A stretch of DNA of 11,078 nucleotides from Lachnospiraceae bacterium (GCA_009774615.1 VSOC01000122.1:1-11078); one strand, 5' to 3'. Shown: positions 4,857 through 11,078, numbered from the stretch's first letter. Notes: generated by a model not told the origin, from the letters alone. Numbers and translations: made by a program.

Positions 4857-6146
4857 ATGTTCCAGGGGATTTTGTTTATAATGTCCTTGTCTGGAAGTAT
4901 AATTATTGTTTTGTATTTCCTGCTGAACCCTGTGTTCGGACAGCGGATTCCTTTGAAAAACAGGTATTTTATTTTGAAAATGGCAGTTTTCTTTTATTTG
5001 CTGCCTGTTGCAGAATTAAAATTTATTGTAATGGGAATATTCCGCAAGATAGTACATTTACCAGGAGAATATCTTAAACCAGGTCAATATATTTACAATA
5101 TGAAAAATCTTATCCTATTCGATGGAGAGATAAAACATTATGGTTTTTCATTAAAATGGATGTATTTTTTTATGGCAGCTATAGCAAGTATTAGTCTGAT
5201 TATGATTATTTGCCAGATGATTCGATATGAATATGATAAAAAAATATGCCTGAGAAATTCGCATAAAGTTGAAAACGAAGAATACAAACAGATGGTATTC
5301 TCAATCCGACAGGATTTGAATATTCGGCGGGATATTATAATGATGTCTTCCGCATCCTGCACTTATCCTATGGTTATGGGGATTCGAGTGCCGGTGATTA
5401 TATTTCCGGAAAGATGTGAAGAAATCTGGCGGCAAAAATATATTATTCAGCATGAACTGGTTCATATTATACATGGAGATTTACCGATAAAGATGCTGGC
5501 TTTTTTAGCCGCAGCGATTCACTGGTATAACCCGTTAGCTTATTTATTGTATTATGAAATCGGATTAATCAGCGAATTGCTCTGTGATGAAACTGTTGTC
5601 AGGAAAATGTCAGAAGATGAACGTAAGGACTATAGTAATCTTATTCTGGATATGTCCGCCGATGATGTGAAAGTAAATAAATATTCTATTGGATTTATCA
5701 GTGATTATACAATAATAAAAAGGAGGATTTTAGAAATGAAAAAATTACAGAAGAAAAAAACTACAGGTTCCGTGCTGCTGACAGCGCTGATTTGTTTCTC
5801 AGGTGCACTCACTTCTTTTGCTTATGCGCCTGCCCCTATTGTTGAAGATGCAGAATGGGACTTTCAAGGAGAAATGGTATTTTCTGCCGGCGTGGAAGAG
5901 CCAGAAGCAATGCCGTTTGCGTGTTTTTTTACTTCTTCGGAAGGAATGATATCGGAAATAGAGGAAAGTTCAGAGAAGGTGGTCTGCAAACATGAATTTC
6001 AAGCAGGTACAATAACAAAACATGTAAAGAACAGTGACGGAAGCTGTACTGTGACTGAAAAAGAAGCGAAAAAGTGTATATTGTGTAACTATACGAAAAC
6101 AGGGGATGTAATTAGTGTAACAAAATATCCCAAGTGCCCTCACTAA
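4857..6146 (+). CDS. M56 family (BlaR1/MecR1-like) membrane metalloprotease sensor with Cys/His-rich tail
   Basis: This is a 429-residue integral membrane protein with hydrophobic segments near 4-24, 39-60 and 101-121, a further one around the catalytic region (about 211-230) and one at 303-324. The zinc-protease motif HELVH is at 199-203, with a probable third ligand Glu in SELLCDE (240-245). This is the gluzincin domain that in BlaR1/MecR1 is activated from outside and leads to loss of the BlaI/MecI repressor. The next gene encodes such a repressor. Instead of the roughly 250-residue penicillin-binding sensor of BlaR1, the exterior part after the last helix is only about 105 residues: an acidic linker followed by CKHEF, SCTV, KKCILC and KCPH (377-429), six cysteines suggesting a metal-binding or disulfide module. 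Beta-lactam sensing is therefore not supported; the signal is unknown. GGAGGG at 4845-4850 sets the start. Confidence 0.88.
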   Translation: MFQGILFIMSLSGSIIIVLYFLLNPVFGQRIPLKNRYFILKMAVFFYLLPVAELKFIVMGIFRKIVHLPGEYLKPGQYIYNMKNLILFDGEIKHYGFSLKWMYFFMAAIASISLIMIICQMIRYEYDKKICLRNSHKVENEEYKQMVFSIRQDLNIRRDIIMMSSASCTYPMVMGIRVPVIIFPERCEEIWRQKYIIQHELVHIIHGDLPIKMLAFLAAAIHWYNPLAYLLYYEIGLISELLCDETVVRKMSEDERKDYSNLILDMSADDVKVNKYSIGFISDYTIIKRRILEMKKLQKKKTTGSVLLTALICFSGALTSFAYAPAPIVEDAEWDFQGEMVFSAGVEEPEAMPFACFFTSSEGMISEIEESSEKVVCKHEFQAGTITKHVKNSDGSCTVTEKEAKKCILCNYTKTGDVISVTKYPKCPH

Positions 6147-6179
6147 CAAAATAAGATGAAAAGCATAGGAAGGTTGCCA

Positions 6180-6551
6180 GTGAAAAAAATATTTAATTTA
6201 TCGGATACCGAGTTGGAAATTATGGAATTTATATGGAAGGCAGAAAAAAAACTGACATTTAAAGAGATTATGGAATATGTAAATGAAAGCATGAGTAAAA
6301 ACTGGAAAAAACAAACAGTAAGTACTTATCTTACGCATTTGCAGGAAAGCGAACTTCTTGAAGTAGATAAAACCATGCCGAGAACCTATTTGTACAGTGC
6401 AGCCTGCAGCAAAGAAGAATATGAACATCTATGTGTAAAACAGCTTGTTCAGAAATCCTTTAATGGTTCTATATCGAAATTTGTAGCAGCATTTACCGGA
6501 GGAAAAAAGCTGACAAAAGAAGAGGCGGATGAACTGAGAAAATTAATCTAA
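6180..6551 (+). CDS. BlaI/MecI/CopY-type transcriptional repressor
   Basis: This 123-residue winged-helix DNA-binding protein would repress the operon and be inactivated through the neighbouring M56 protease. 'LSDTELEIMEFIWK' opens the family's N-terminal helix, 'LTFKEIMEYV' and 'KKQTVSTYLTHLQESELL' form the helix-turn-helix and recognition helix (about 25-60), and 'RTYLYSAACSKEEY' is the wing leading to the dimerisation helices. In staphylococcal BlaI and MecI the regulatory cut lies at Asn101-Phe102; an equivalent-looking Phe occurs here at 101 (ISK-FVAAF). I chose GTG 6180 because AGGAAGG lies 6 nt upstream (6167-6173) and the protein then begins like the family; an upstream ATG at 6156 has no ribosome binding site. 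It lies 33 bases after the M56 gene and 12 before the next, so it is co-transcribed. Confidence 0.9.
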   Translation: MKKIFNLSDTELEIMEFIWKAEKKLTFKEIMEYVNESMSKNWKKQTVSTYLTHLQESELLEVDKTMPRTYLYSAACSKEEYEHLCVKQLVQKSFNGSISKFVAAFTGGKKLTKEEADELRKLI

Positions 6552-6563
6552 GAAGGTGAAAGT

Positions 6564-7463
6564 ATGCAGGTGAATGTATTAAATAATTATTATGCAAAAA
6601 ATAATATAAAGCCAGAATTAGGGCAGGAGAAAGTTGTAAATCATACATTTTCTGACGTTTTGCAGGACAGCTTACAAAGTAATTCTGCAAAACAGGTTAA
6701 GGATTCTTTTGCCTATTCTTCAAAAACGACGGAAGTAGGTGAATTTAAGGGAACATATCCTGAACGTCTGGAACAGATTCATCGCCTGAATGAGCAAACG
6801 GACTGGAATGCTCTGTCGGATGTGGAAAAAGTTAAATTGTTTGAGAGCCGTTACGACAGGGCTTTTGGGGATATGGATGTGATTCGTTCTGATTTATATT
6901 ATGAATATTTATCGAGTCATGAAGTGATTAAAGATGATTATGGTCAGGAAATGGATAAGTATTTTGGAGGTAATGGAAAAGATGGATTAGTTGAATTAAA
7001 AAAACCATATTCGCAATGTCGGAGAGAAGCAAATTATGGTTCTCTTTCAGATGAAGAAATACGGGCAATTATACAGAGCAAATATGGGAAATCGAATTCT
7101 ATGGAATCTAAGTTTGTAATGCTTTCAGAACTTGGAGAGAATGGAGTAATGAAGCCTGGAGAGCATGAGTTACGGTCATGCATAAGATTACAAATTTTTG
7201 AAAAAGTTGAGGATGCAAATAAATTTATGCTTTATGGAACCGGGATGAAGATTACCGACCATCCACGTTTTTTAGATATGTTTATGTCCTGCGCAAAAGG
7301 AATCGGTGACAGCAAGAATTATACACCGAATTGGACACAGGTAATTGATATAGCAAAGGGGATGCTCCATCCAGCAAAAGATGCTGAAGGAAACGCATAT
7401 TTGAATGAAATACGAAAGGGGATGGATGATTTCTTGGATGAGATATTAAAAAGAGATTTATAA
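6564..7463 (+). CDS. Unrecognised 299-residue protein, third gene of the M56/BlaI operon
   Basis: I do not recognise the family. There is no signal peptide or membrane segment, so it is probably cytoplasmic. The first 55 residues are Asn/Gln/Ser-rich and look disordered. From about residue 60 it is mixed alpha-helical with charged segments, for example 'LSDVEKVKLFESRYDRAFGDMDVIRSDLYYEYL' split over 85-117 and 'LSDEEIRAIIQSKYG' around 160-174. Two similar LSD-E-x-x-x-x...Y-G/D stretches (85-101 and 160-174) might be a degenerate internal repeat. GAAGGTG lies 5 nt before the ATG. It begins 12 nt after the repressor gene, so it is likely the regulated output of the M56/BlaI pair. It is followed by a gene remnant and then a terminator. 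Confidence 0.75.
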   Translation: MQVNVLNNYYAKNNIKPELGQEKVVNHTFSDVLQDSLQSNSAKQVKDSFAYSSKTTEVGEFKGTYPERLEQIHRLNEQTDWNALSDVEKVKLFESRYDRAFGDMDVIRSDLYYEYLSSHEVIKDDYGQEMDKYFGGNGKDGLVELKKPYSQCRREANYGSLSDEEIRAIIQSKYGKSNSMESKFVMLSELGENGVMKPGEHELRSCIRLQIFEKVEDANKFMLYGTGMKITDHPRFLDMFMSCAKGIGDSKNYTPNWTQVIDIAKGMLHPAKDAEGNAYLNEIRKGMDDFLDEILKRDL

Positions 7464-7465
7464 TT

Positions 7466-7600
7466 TATGCCATTACGGTTAATTTAAAAAACTATGCATC
7501 TCCAGATAGTGATGTCCAGGTGGAGGTTCGCTATAAACCAGTTTCAACAAATAATAATGTAGTTTTTGCTTCAAAGTCTACAATCATTAATTTATATTAA
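7466..7600 (+). pseudogene. C-terminal remnant of a beta-rich protein
   Basis: Just after the operon's last stop, a second frame runs 44 codons to a TAA (7598-7600) with no start codon: it begins 'YAITVNLKNY', contains 'DVQVEVRYKP' and ends 'SKSTIINLY'. The alternating hydrophobic and polar pattern is that of beta strands, as in Ig-like or other secreted domains. It has the look of a real protein tail but no beginning, so a deletion probably joined it to the preceding gene. The family is not identified. Confidence 0.4.
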
Positions 7601-7615
7601 TATGTTATTCTTAAA

Positions 7616-7650
7616 CGAAAAAGGTGGTGGATAAAAACCATCTTTTTTCG
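7616..7650. terminator. Terminator of the M56/BlaI operon
   Basis: CGAAAAAGGTGGT (7616-7628) pairs with ACCATCTTTTTTCG (7637-7650), with one G-U and one bulged base and an 8-nt loop. The A/T arms make it usable in both directions. Confidence 0.75.
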
Positions 7651-7675
7651 TATGTTTTGTTTGGTTGTTTAAATG

Positions 7676-7800
7676 AATCTCGTCTTTGATACTTGGAATG
7701 ATTTCAACTGACCCGTGAAGCGTAACGATGCTTGAGATTGTTCCTTAGATTTCCTTTAGGAAGCCGGTTTCCATAAACTGGGGAGGCTGCTATCCTGTCA
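7676..7800 (+). other. Non-coding stretch with several hairpins, possible structured RNA
   Basis: Between the terminator at 7650 and the padR-type promoter there is no gene. The bases can form AATCTC/GAGATT (7676-7681 with 7734-7739) enclosing AAGC/GCTT (7718-7721 with 7730-7733), then TTCC/GGAA (7751-7754 with 7759-7762), then CCGGTTT/AAACTGG (7764-7770 with 7775-7781, 4-nt loop), the last flanked by AGCC/GGCT-like bases. I do not match it to a known riboswitch or housekeeping RNA, and strand is uncertain. A 24-codon minus-strand frame over 7676-7750 is an alternative explanation (decayed gene). Confidence 0.3.
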
Positions 7801-7908
7801 TGGGTATTTTCCATAGATGTATTGCAATATGAAGATTTATGAATCGCAATTCGTTTTTAGCAAAATTTTGCCAATGATTTAACGCAAATACAAACTTAAA
7901 AAATCCCT

Positions 7909-7966
7909 TACTACTATTTTATTTATTATAGTACTTGACAATACATAGTAGTAGGTATAATATAAT
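7909..7966 (+). promoter_or_regulatory. Promoter and inverted-repeat operator of the PadR operon
   Basis: TTGACA (7935-7940) is followed by overlapping -10 candidates: TATAAT at 7956-7961 (15 bp), TAATAT at 7958-7963 (17 bp) and TATAAT at 7961-7966 (20 bp). TACTACTAT (7909-7917) and ATAGTAGTA (7945-7953) are perfect 9-bp inverted repeats bracketing the -35 element, with another TATAGTA half-site at 7927-7933. PadR proteins commonly repress their own operon through such dyads, so autoregulation is likely. Confidence 0.65.
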
Positions 7967-7983
7967 ACACAAGGAGGGGTGGG

Positions 7984-8313
7984 ATGAATGCACAGTTAAA
8001 AAAGGGCGTGTTGGAACTGATTGTTCTGGAATCCGTGCGGAAGAGGGATATGTACGGTTATGAACTGGTGGAAGAAGTATCCAAGGTGATTGATGTGAAC
8101 GAAGGGACAATTTATCCCTTGCTGAAACGTCTGACGAATGAACATTATTTTGAAACCTATCTTCGGGAATCGACAGAAGGGCCGCCCAGAAAATATTACC
8201 ATCTGACCGCAGCCGGTGTTTTGTACAGGGATTCTTTAGAGAAGGAGTGGGATGAACTTCAAAAACGGGTTTGTAGATTTTTAAAGGCGGCAGCAGCAGA
8301 GGAAGAAAAGTAA
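7984..8313 (+). CDS. PadR family transcriptional regulator
   Basis: This 109-residue cytoplasmic winged-helix repressor has family hallmarks in order: 'LELIVLESV' (10-18), 'MYGYEL' (23-28), the recognition helix 'NEGTIYPLLKRL' (39-50), and the wing 'GPPRKYYHLTAAG' (66-78), followed by a C-terminal dimerisation helix. The length is typical of the short PadR-s2 subgroup. AAGGAGGGG (7971-7979) precedes the ATG by 4 nt. It heads an operon with a HAAS-domain membrane protein and an exported protein, a widespread Firmicute arrangement in which PadR controls envelope-associated genes. The effector is not evident. Confidence 0.93.
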   Translation: MNAQLKKGVLELIVLESVRKRDMYGYELVEEVSKVIDVNEGTIYPLLKRLTNEHYFETYLRESTEGPPRKYYHLTAAGVLYRDSLEKEWDELQKRVCRFLKAAAAEEEK

Positions 8314-8331
8314 AGAGTGATGCCGAAATAG

Positions 8332-8417
8332 GTTGGCAGATACCAGAATATGTTGACAGACGCCAGAATGTGTTGGCAGATACCAGAGTATATTGGCGGA
8401 CATAGACAGATTGGAGG
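8332..8417 (+). repeat. 20-bp tandem repeat array upstream of the HAAS gene
   Basis: Units at 8332-8351, 8352-8371 and 8372-8391 follow GTTGGCAGATACCAGAATAT with 1-4 changes; a diverged 18-bp fourth unit (8392-8409) and a partial fifth (ATTGGAGG, 8410-8417) supply the ribosome binding site. A weaker unit may precede at 8314-8331. The period is not a multiple of three, so this is not a protein repeat. The array fills almost the whole gap between padR-type stop and the next start. Confidence 0.75.
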
Positions 8418-8421
8418 TAAG

Positions 8422-9339
8422 ATGAAAAAACAGGAGTTTTTGGAGGAATTAAAGCAATATCTGCATGTGCTTGCGGATGAGGAACAGGAGGATATTCTTC
8501 AGGAGTACGAGCAGCATATTGAGATGAAGATAGAAAAGGGATTGAGTGAGGAGGAGGCTATTCGGGACTTTGGTTCTGTTCGGGAACTTGCCGGAGAGAT
8601 TCTGGAAGCCTATCATGTCAAGCTGGATGTCCCGGGTGGTGCAAAAGAAAACCTGCATCAGAAAAGATTAAAGGAATGGAAGCTGAAATCATCTCGTCTG
8701 TCCGGCGGCTTTGTGAAAATTCAGCTAAAAAAGGCGGGAAAAGGGGTTTGGCAGGGGTTAAGGAAGCTTTGGGCTTTTGTGAGAAAACCGTTTTGTCTTC
8801 TGAAAAAGGCTTTGCACAGTGGGCAGGAGAAAATAAAAAGCTGCAAGTGGCATTTGAAGAATAAAGAGAATAAAGAGATGCCGCAAAGCAGGAATAAAGA
8901 GGAACAAATCGAAAAAATAAGAGAGAAACGGATGAAAAAAAGGATGGTGTTTCCGATGATGGTTAAAGGAATAAAGCAGGTTGCCTATGGGATTTTTTGT
9001 ATGGTATGCTGGTGCCTGCGGCTGATTTGGAATTGCGGCGTATTATTTGCTGCTGTATTTTCTGCCTTTATGGGGCTGGTATTTTTGTATTTGTTCGGTG
9101 CGCTGTTTGTCCTGTGGCGTCAGGGCTATCCGCTGGGCGGGGTAGTACTTGGATGTATGGGGGCAGTACTGTGTTTTTTTTCCCTGGCTGTTTTTGGCTG
9201 TACTTTTTACCGCAATAAGCCGAGCCTGGAGCAGAAGGCAGAGCAGATGAAGCACAATGCAGACCAAACAGGTGAAGTGCAGGGCATATATCCAAGAGAA
9301 GCTGAGCAGGAAACATCAACCAGGAAAAGTATGACGTAA
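8422..9339 (+). CDS. HAAS/DUF1700-domain membrane protein
   Basis: This 305-residue protein starts with the HAAS signature: 'MKKQEFLEELKQYL', then 'EEQEDILQEYEQHIE' and 'GLSEEEAIRDFGS' (residues 1-65), the all-alpha domain usually paired with PadR regulators. A long Lys/Arg-rich cytoplasmic stretch (66-178) follows, unusually extended and highly basic. Hydrophobic segments come next at about 187-206, 207-232 and 237-262, then a polar tail. It is presumably an inner-membrane regulator or scaffold whose HAAS domain contacts PadR or a partner. I chose ATG 8422 because GGAGG lies at 8413-8417 and the HAAS domain then begins at residue 1; an upstream in-frame ATG (8350) lies inside the tandem repeat array. 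It lies 108 nt after the PadR gene and 44 before the next. Confidence 0.85.
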   Translation: MKKQEFLEELKQYLHVLADEEQEDILQEYEQHIEMKIEKGLSEEEAIRDFGSVRELAGEILEAYHVKLDVPGGAKENLHQKRLKEWKLKSSRLSGGFVKIQLKKAGKGVWQGLRKLWAFVRKPFCLLKKALHSGQEKIKSCKWHLKNKENKEMPQSRNKEEQIEKIREKRMKKRMVFPMMVKGIKQVAYGIFCMVCWCLRLIWNCGVLFAAVFSAFMGLVFLYLFGALFVLWRQGYPLGGVVLGCMGAVLCFFSLAVFGCTFYRNKPSLEQKAEQMKHNADQTGEVQGIYPREAEQETSTRKSMT

Positions 9340-9383
9340 AAAGAGCAAAAAGTACAGAAACGGAAAACAGAAGGGGAAAGAAC

Positions 9384-9902
9384 ATGGTTAAGAAAAAGAA
9401 TATTCGTATGATAATGGCAGGGATTTTTTGTGCCGGCGTACTTATGGGGGGATTGGGAACCGGTATTGCATTTGCGGAAATTTCCGGTTTTTCCTATCAG
9501 TCTGTGGAAACGCCGCAGGAGAACTTTAAAACAGAATCGGTTACTTACATCATGCCCAGGGAAACGGATAAAAAGATAGGAATTGATCGTTTCTATGGCG
9601 GGACTTTCTGCAAGCTGGAATGTCGGGAGGATATTCCCAGGGGACAGGCAGAAATCTGCATCACCTATAATGAAAATGCCTGTACTGTAGCGCTAATGGA
9701 TGATGTGGTGGATGATGAAGAGAATGTTCGGCTGCGGTTTTATCTGGACTGCGAAAGCGATTTTGAAGTTTTTATGAAGGTTAAGGATGATTTTCTGGAA
9801 GGTCTGCGAAGAAAAGAAATCCGGGATTATCAGATGGAATATATTAAGCGTGTGGAGGTGCGGGTAAATCCCGAGGATGAGGAGAGATTTTACTGGTATT
9901 AA
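9384..9902 (+). CDS. Exported protein of unknown family in the PadR/HAAS operon
   Basis: This is a 172-residue protein. A basic N-terminus (KKKNIR) and a Gly-rich hydrophobic segment (9-31) ending AFA-E are consistent with a signal peptide cleaved after Ala31, or a membrane anchor. The mature part has five cysteines (76, 80, 92, 100, 123) and acidic patches (DDVVDDEE, 106-113), with a charged helical C-terminus. PadR/HAAS operons often end with a DUF4097 beta-helix protein; this one lacks that repeat pattern and I do not recognise its family. The ribosome binding site is AAGGGGAAAG, directly upstream. The operon terminates at 9975-10004. Confidence 0.75.
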   Translation: MVKKKNIRMIMAGIFCAGVLMGGLGTGIAFAEISGFSYQSVETPQENFKTESVTYIMPRETDKKIGIDRFYGGTFCKLECREDIPRGQAEICITYNENACTVALMDDVVDDEENVRLRFYLDCESDFEVFMKVKDDFLEGLRRKEIRDYQMEYIKRVEVRVNPEDEERFYWY

Positions 9903-9974
9903 AAAACTTACTGCTCACACAGACCTGGATATAAACCTTATTTCACTTTAGCAATGGAATAGATAGAGAAACAG

Positions 9975-10004
9975 ACAGGAGTGCTGGGGCATTCCTGTTT
10001 TTTT
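9975..10004 (+). terminator. Rho-independent terminator of the PadR/HAAS operon
   Basis: ACAGGAGTGC (9975-9984) pairs with GCATTCCTGT (9989-9998), ten pairs with one G-U, loop TGGG, followed by a run of T to 10004. This is a textbook terminator 72 nt after the last stop. The following 185 bases to the next gene are AT-rich and hold no feature I can support beyond a weak promoter. Confidence 0.9.
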
Positions 10005-10189
10005 GATAAAATATATTGTGCAAAGTCCGTAGAGTGATTGAAAAAACAAGAAATTTATGTTATTTTAATTGGTAGAAAATATTACATAATTTTATAAATG
10101 TAACGTTTTTGTAAAGAATTAAAATGATAGAATATTCTGAAAATAGATGTGCAGATGCAGAAATCAGTGAAAATATGGAGGAAAATGGG

Positions 10190-11017
10190 ATGAAAAAGAA
10201 AAAGATAAGAACCTTGTATAATCGTGCCCTTTCCGTGGCATTGGTTGTATCAACAACAGCATCGCTTTGCCTTGGTGTTTCCGGAGTGACAGCCGCGATG
10301 GAGGAGCAGAGGCGTGCAGAAGAAGCCACAGAAGAAGTGGTTTCCGGTGAACGTCATCACCATACGTTTGCGTGTTATGAGGAATATGCACTGGATTGTA
10401 CAGAAAATCATCCCGAAAATGAGCACAGAAAAAGCTGCTACCGCTATTCCGGAGAAAGGATTTGCGGCCTGGAAGACGGAGATCTGCACCTGCACGGCCC
10501 GGAATGTGCGGTGGCGGCAAAGGTTCTTATCTGTGGGGAAGATGAGAATGTTTCAGGGGAAGTTTTGGATGAACAGGACGAAGAAACGACTGGTGAAACG
10601 GCGGATAACGAAGACAGCGGAGAGTCAACCGTAGATGATGGAAGTGTTAGCGGTGAAATCGTAGATGATGGAATAGAAGGCGGAGAAGTGACCGACGGGG
10701 GAGCAGAAGGCGGCGAAGTGGCTGGTGATGGAATCGATGGTGATGAAATAGCTGGTGATGAAATAGCTGGTGATGAAATAACGGGTAATGAAATAACTGG
10801 TGATGAAACAGCTGGCGATGAAACGAATGGCGGTGAAGATAATGCTGCAGGAAATACCGGGGAAGAAACGAATGGTTCGGACAGTGTGGAGAGCAGTGAA
10901 GAAGAAACCAACGGTTCGGATGGCGCGGGAGAAGAAACCTTAGAATCAGGAAGTGCAGGAGAGGAAACTACAGGTTCTGCTGATGCAGGTAAAGAAACTA
11001 CTACAGCGTTTTTTTGA
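10190..11017 (+). CDS. Secreted Cys/His-module protein with acidic pentapeptide repeats, probably truncated
   Basis: This is a 275-residue protein. The signal peptide is clear: MKKKKIR, a hydrophobic core (13-34) and likely cleavage near Ala35/Ala36. Three H-x-H...C...C modules follow: HHHTFACY...C70, NEHRKSCY...C92 and LHLHGPEC...C115, resembling the 'HxHTxxCYE...LxCG' modules of large clostridial surface proteins. From about 117 on it is Asp/Glu/Gly/Thr-rich with no lysine until residue 268, including GDEIA-type pentapeptides (179-213) and EETNGS/EETTGS motifs. There is no LPxTG or membrane anchor, and it ends at TTTAFF on a T7 run, so a frameshift or loss of a longer C-terminus is suspected. 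I chose ATG 10190 (GGAGG 8 nt upstream, signal peptide follows) over the in-frame ATG at 10124. Confidence 0.75.
   Translation: MKKKKIRTLYNRALSVALVVSTTASLCLGVSGVTAAMEEQRRAEEATEEVVSGERHHHTFACYEEYALDCTENHPENEHRKSCYRYSGERICGLEDGDLHLHGPECAVAAKVLICGEDENVSGEVLDEQDEETTGETADNEDSGESTVDDGSVSGEIVDDGIEGGEVTDGGAEGGEVAGDGIDGDEIAGDEIAGDEITGNEITGDETAGDETNGGEDNAAGNTGEETNGSDSVESSEEETNGSDGAGEETLESGSAGEETTGSADAGKETTTAFF
10724..10828 (+). repeat. 15-bp tandem repeat encoding GDEIA pentapeptides
   Basis: Seven units of 15 bp (consensus GGTGATGAAATAGCT) code for GDGID, GDEIA, GDEIA, GDEIT, GNEIT, GDETA and GDETN. The second and third units are identical at DNA level, suggesting recent slippage. The result is a flexible, strongly acidic spacer. 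Confidence 0.85.
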
Positions 11018-11045
11018 TGCTCATATACTATCAAGGCTGTTTTTA
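11003..11045 (+). terminator. Weak terminator-like structure after the secreted protein
   Basis: Around the stop, an outer ACAGC/GCTGT stem encloses an inner TTGAT/ATCAA stem and is followed by TTTTTAA. It is imperfect, and another hairpin may follow at the edge of the window, so this is tentative. Confidence 0.3.
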
Positions 11046-11078
11046 ACCAGCATATTTCCAGTTAAATGCTTTGGCTGT

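Noticed and set aside
4857..6551. A beta-lactam resistance regulon (blaR1-blaI).
   Set aside because: The M56 and BlaI-type pair is real, but the sensor lacks a penicillin-binding domain and no beta-lactamase or PBP2a-type gene is present, so resistance is not supported.
7676..7750. A minus-strand frame of about 24 codons ending just right of the terminator ('RFTGQLKSFQVSKTRFI').
   Set aside because: It could be the tail of a decayed transposase-like gene, but it has no start, an in-frame stop lies close upstream, and I could not tie it to a family.
8332..8417. A CRISPR array.
   Set aside because: The 20-bp units are directly adjacent with no unique spacers and there are no cas genes; it is a plain tandem repeat.
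10444..11034. A 196-codon minus-strand Ser/Pro-rich frame.
   Set aside because: It is the exact antisense of the acidic repeat gene; its repeats mirror the GDEIA coding repeats and there is no independent start signal.

Overview
The window looks like chromosome of a low-to-moderate GC, Gram-positive gut clostridium, probably of the Lachnospiraceae. The reasons are strong AGGAGG-type ribosome binding sites, textbook sigma-A promoters, a rubrerythrin, BlaI/M56 and PadR/HAAS regulatory pairs, and secreted proteins with Cys/His-rich and acidic repeats. Family assignments come from reading motifs by eye; no database search was possible.

Positions 1-1220 look like the decayed end, or a collapsed remnant, of an integrated element. 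The C-terminal part of a tyrosine recombinase lies on the minus strand (61-453). A 17-bp direct repeat (40-56 and 1063-1079), extended to a perfect 12-bp tandem at 1061-1084, suggests recombinase arm sites. A tRNA 3'-end-like block (about 1180-1219) suggests an attachment core. Between them (571-952) is a compact locus with the layout of a type I toxin-antitoxin system: a 32-residue hydrophobic peptide, convergent promoters, a shared terminator region, and direct repeats that would let the antisense RNA pair with the toxin leader and its Shine-Dalgarno sequence.

Positions 1400-3680 hold a short ORF that may be a degraded fragment and, overlapping it by ATGA, a 642-residue exported FecR-domain protein with a probable beta-propeller-like C-terminal part. 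It ends at a strong bidirectional terminator. A minus-strand rubrerythrin (3909-4505) follows, with an orphan coding-like tail after its stop.

Positions 4776-7463 carry an apparent operon behind a near-consensus promoter with an operator-like dyad: an M56 (BlaR1/MecR1-like) membrane metalloprotease with a small Cys/His-rich exterior tail instead of a penicillin-binding domain, a BlaI/MecI-type repressor starting at GTG, and an unrecognised 299-residue protein. By analogy with bla/mec systems, the protease would sense an exterior signal and inactivate the repressor. After it come a 44-codon gene remnant, a terminator and a non-coding stretch with several clean hairpins (about 7676-7800).

Positions 7935-9998 carry a PadR regulator with inverted repeats at its promoter, a HAAS/DUF1700-type membrane protein preceded by a 20-bp tandem repeat array, and an exported Cys-containing protein of unknown family, closed by a strong terminator. 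The last gene (10190-11017) encodes a secreted protein with three H-x-H...C modules followed by acidic GDEIA pentapeptide repeats. It stops abruptly at a seven-T run.
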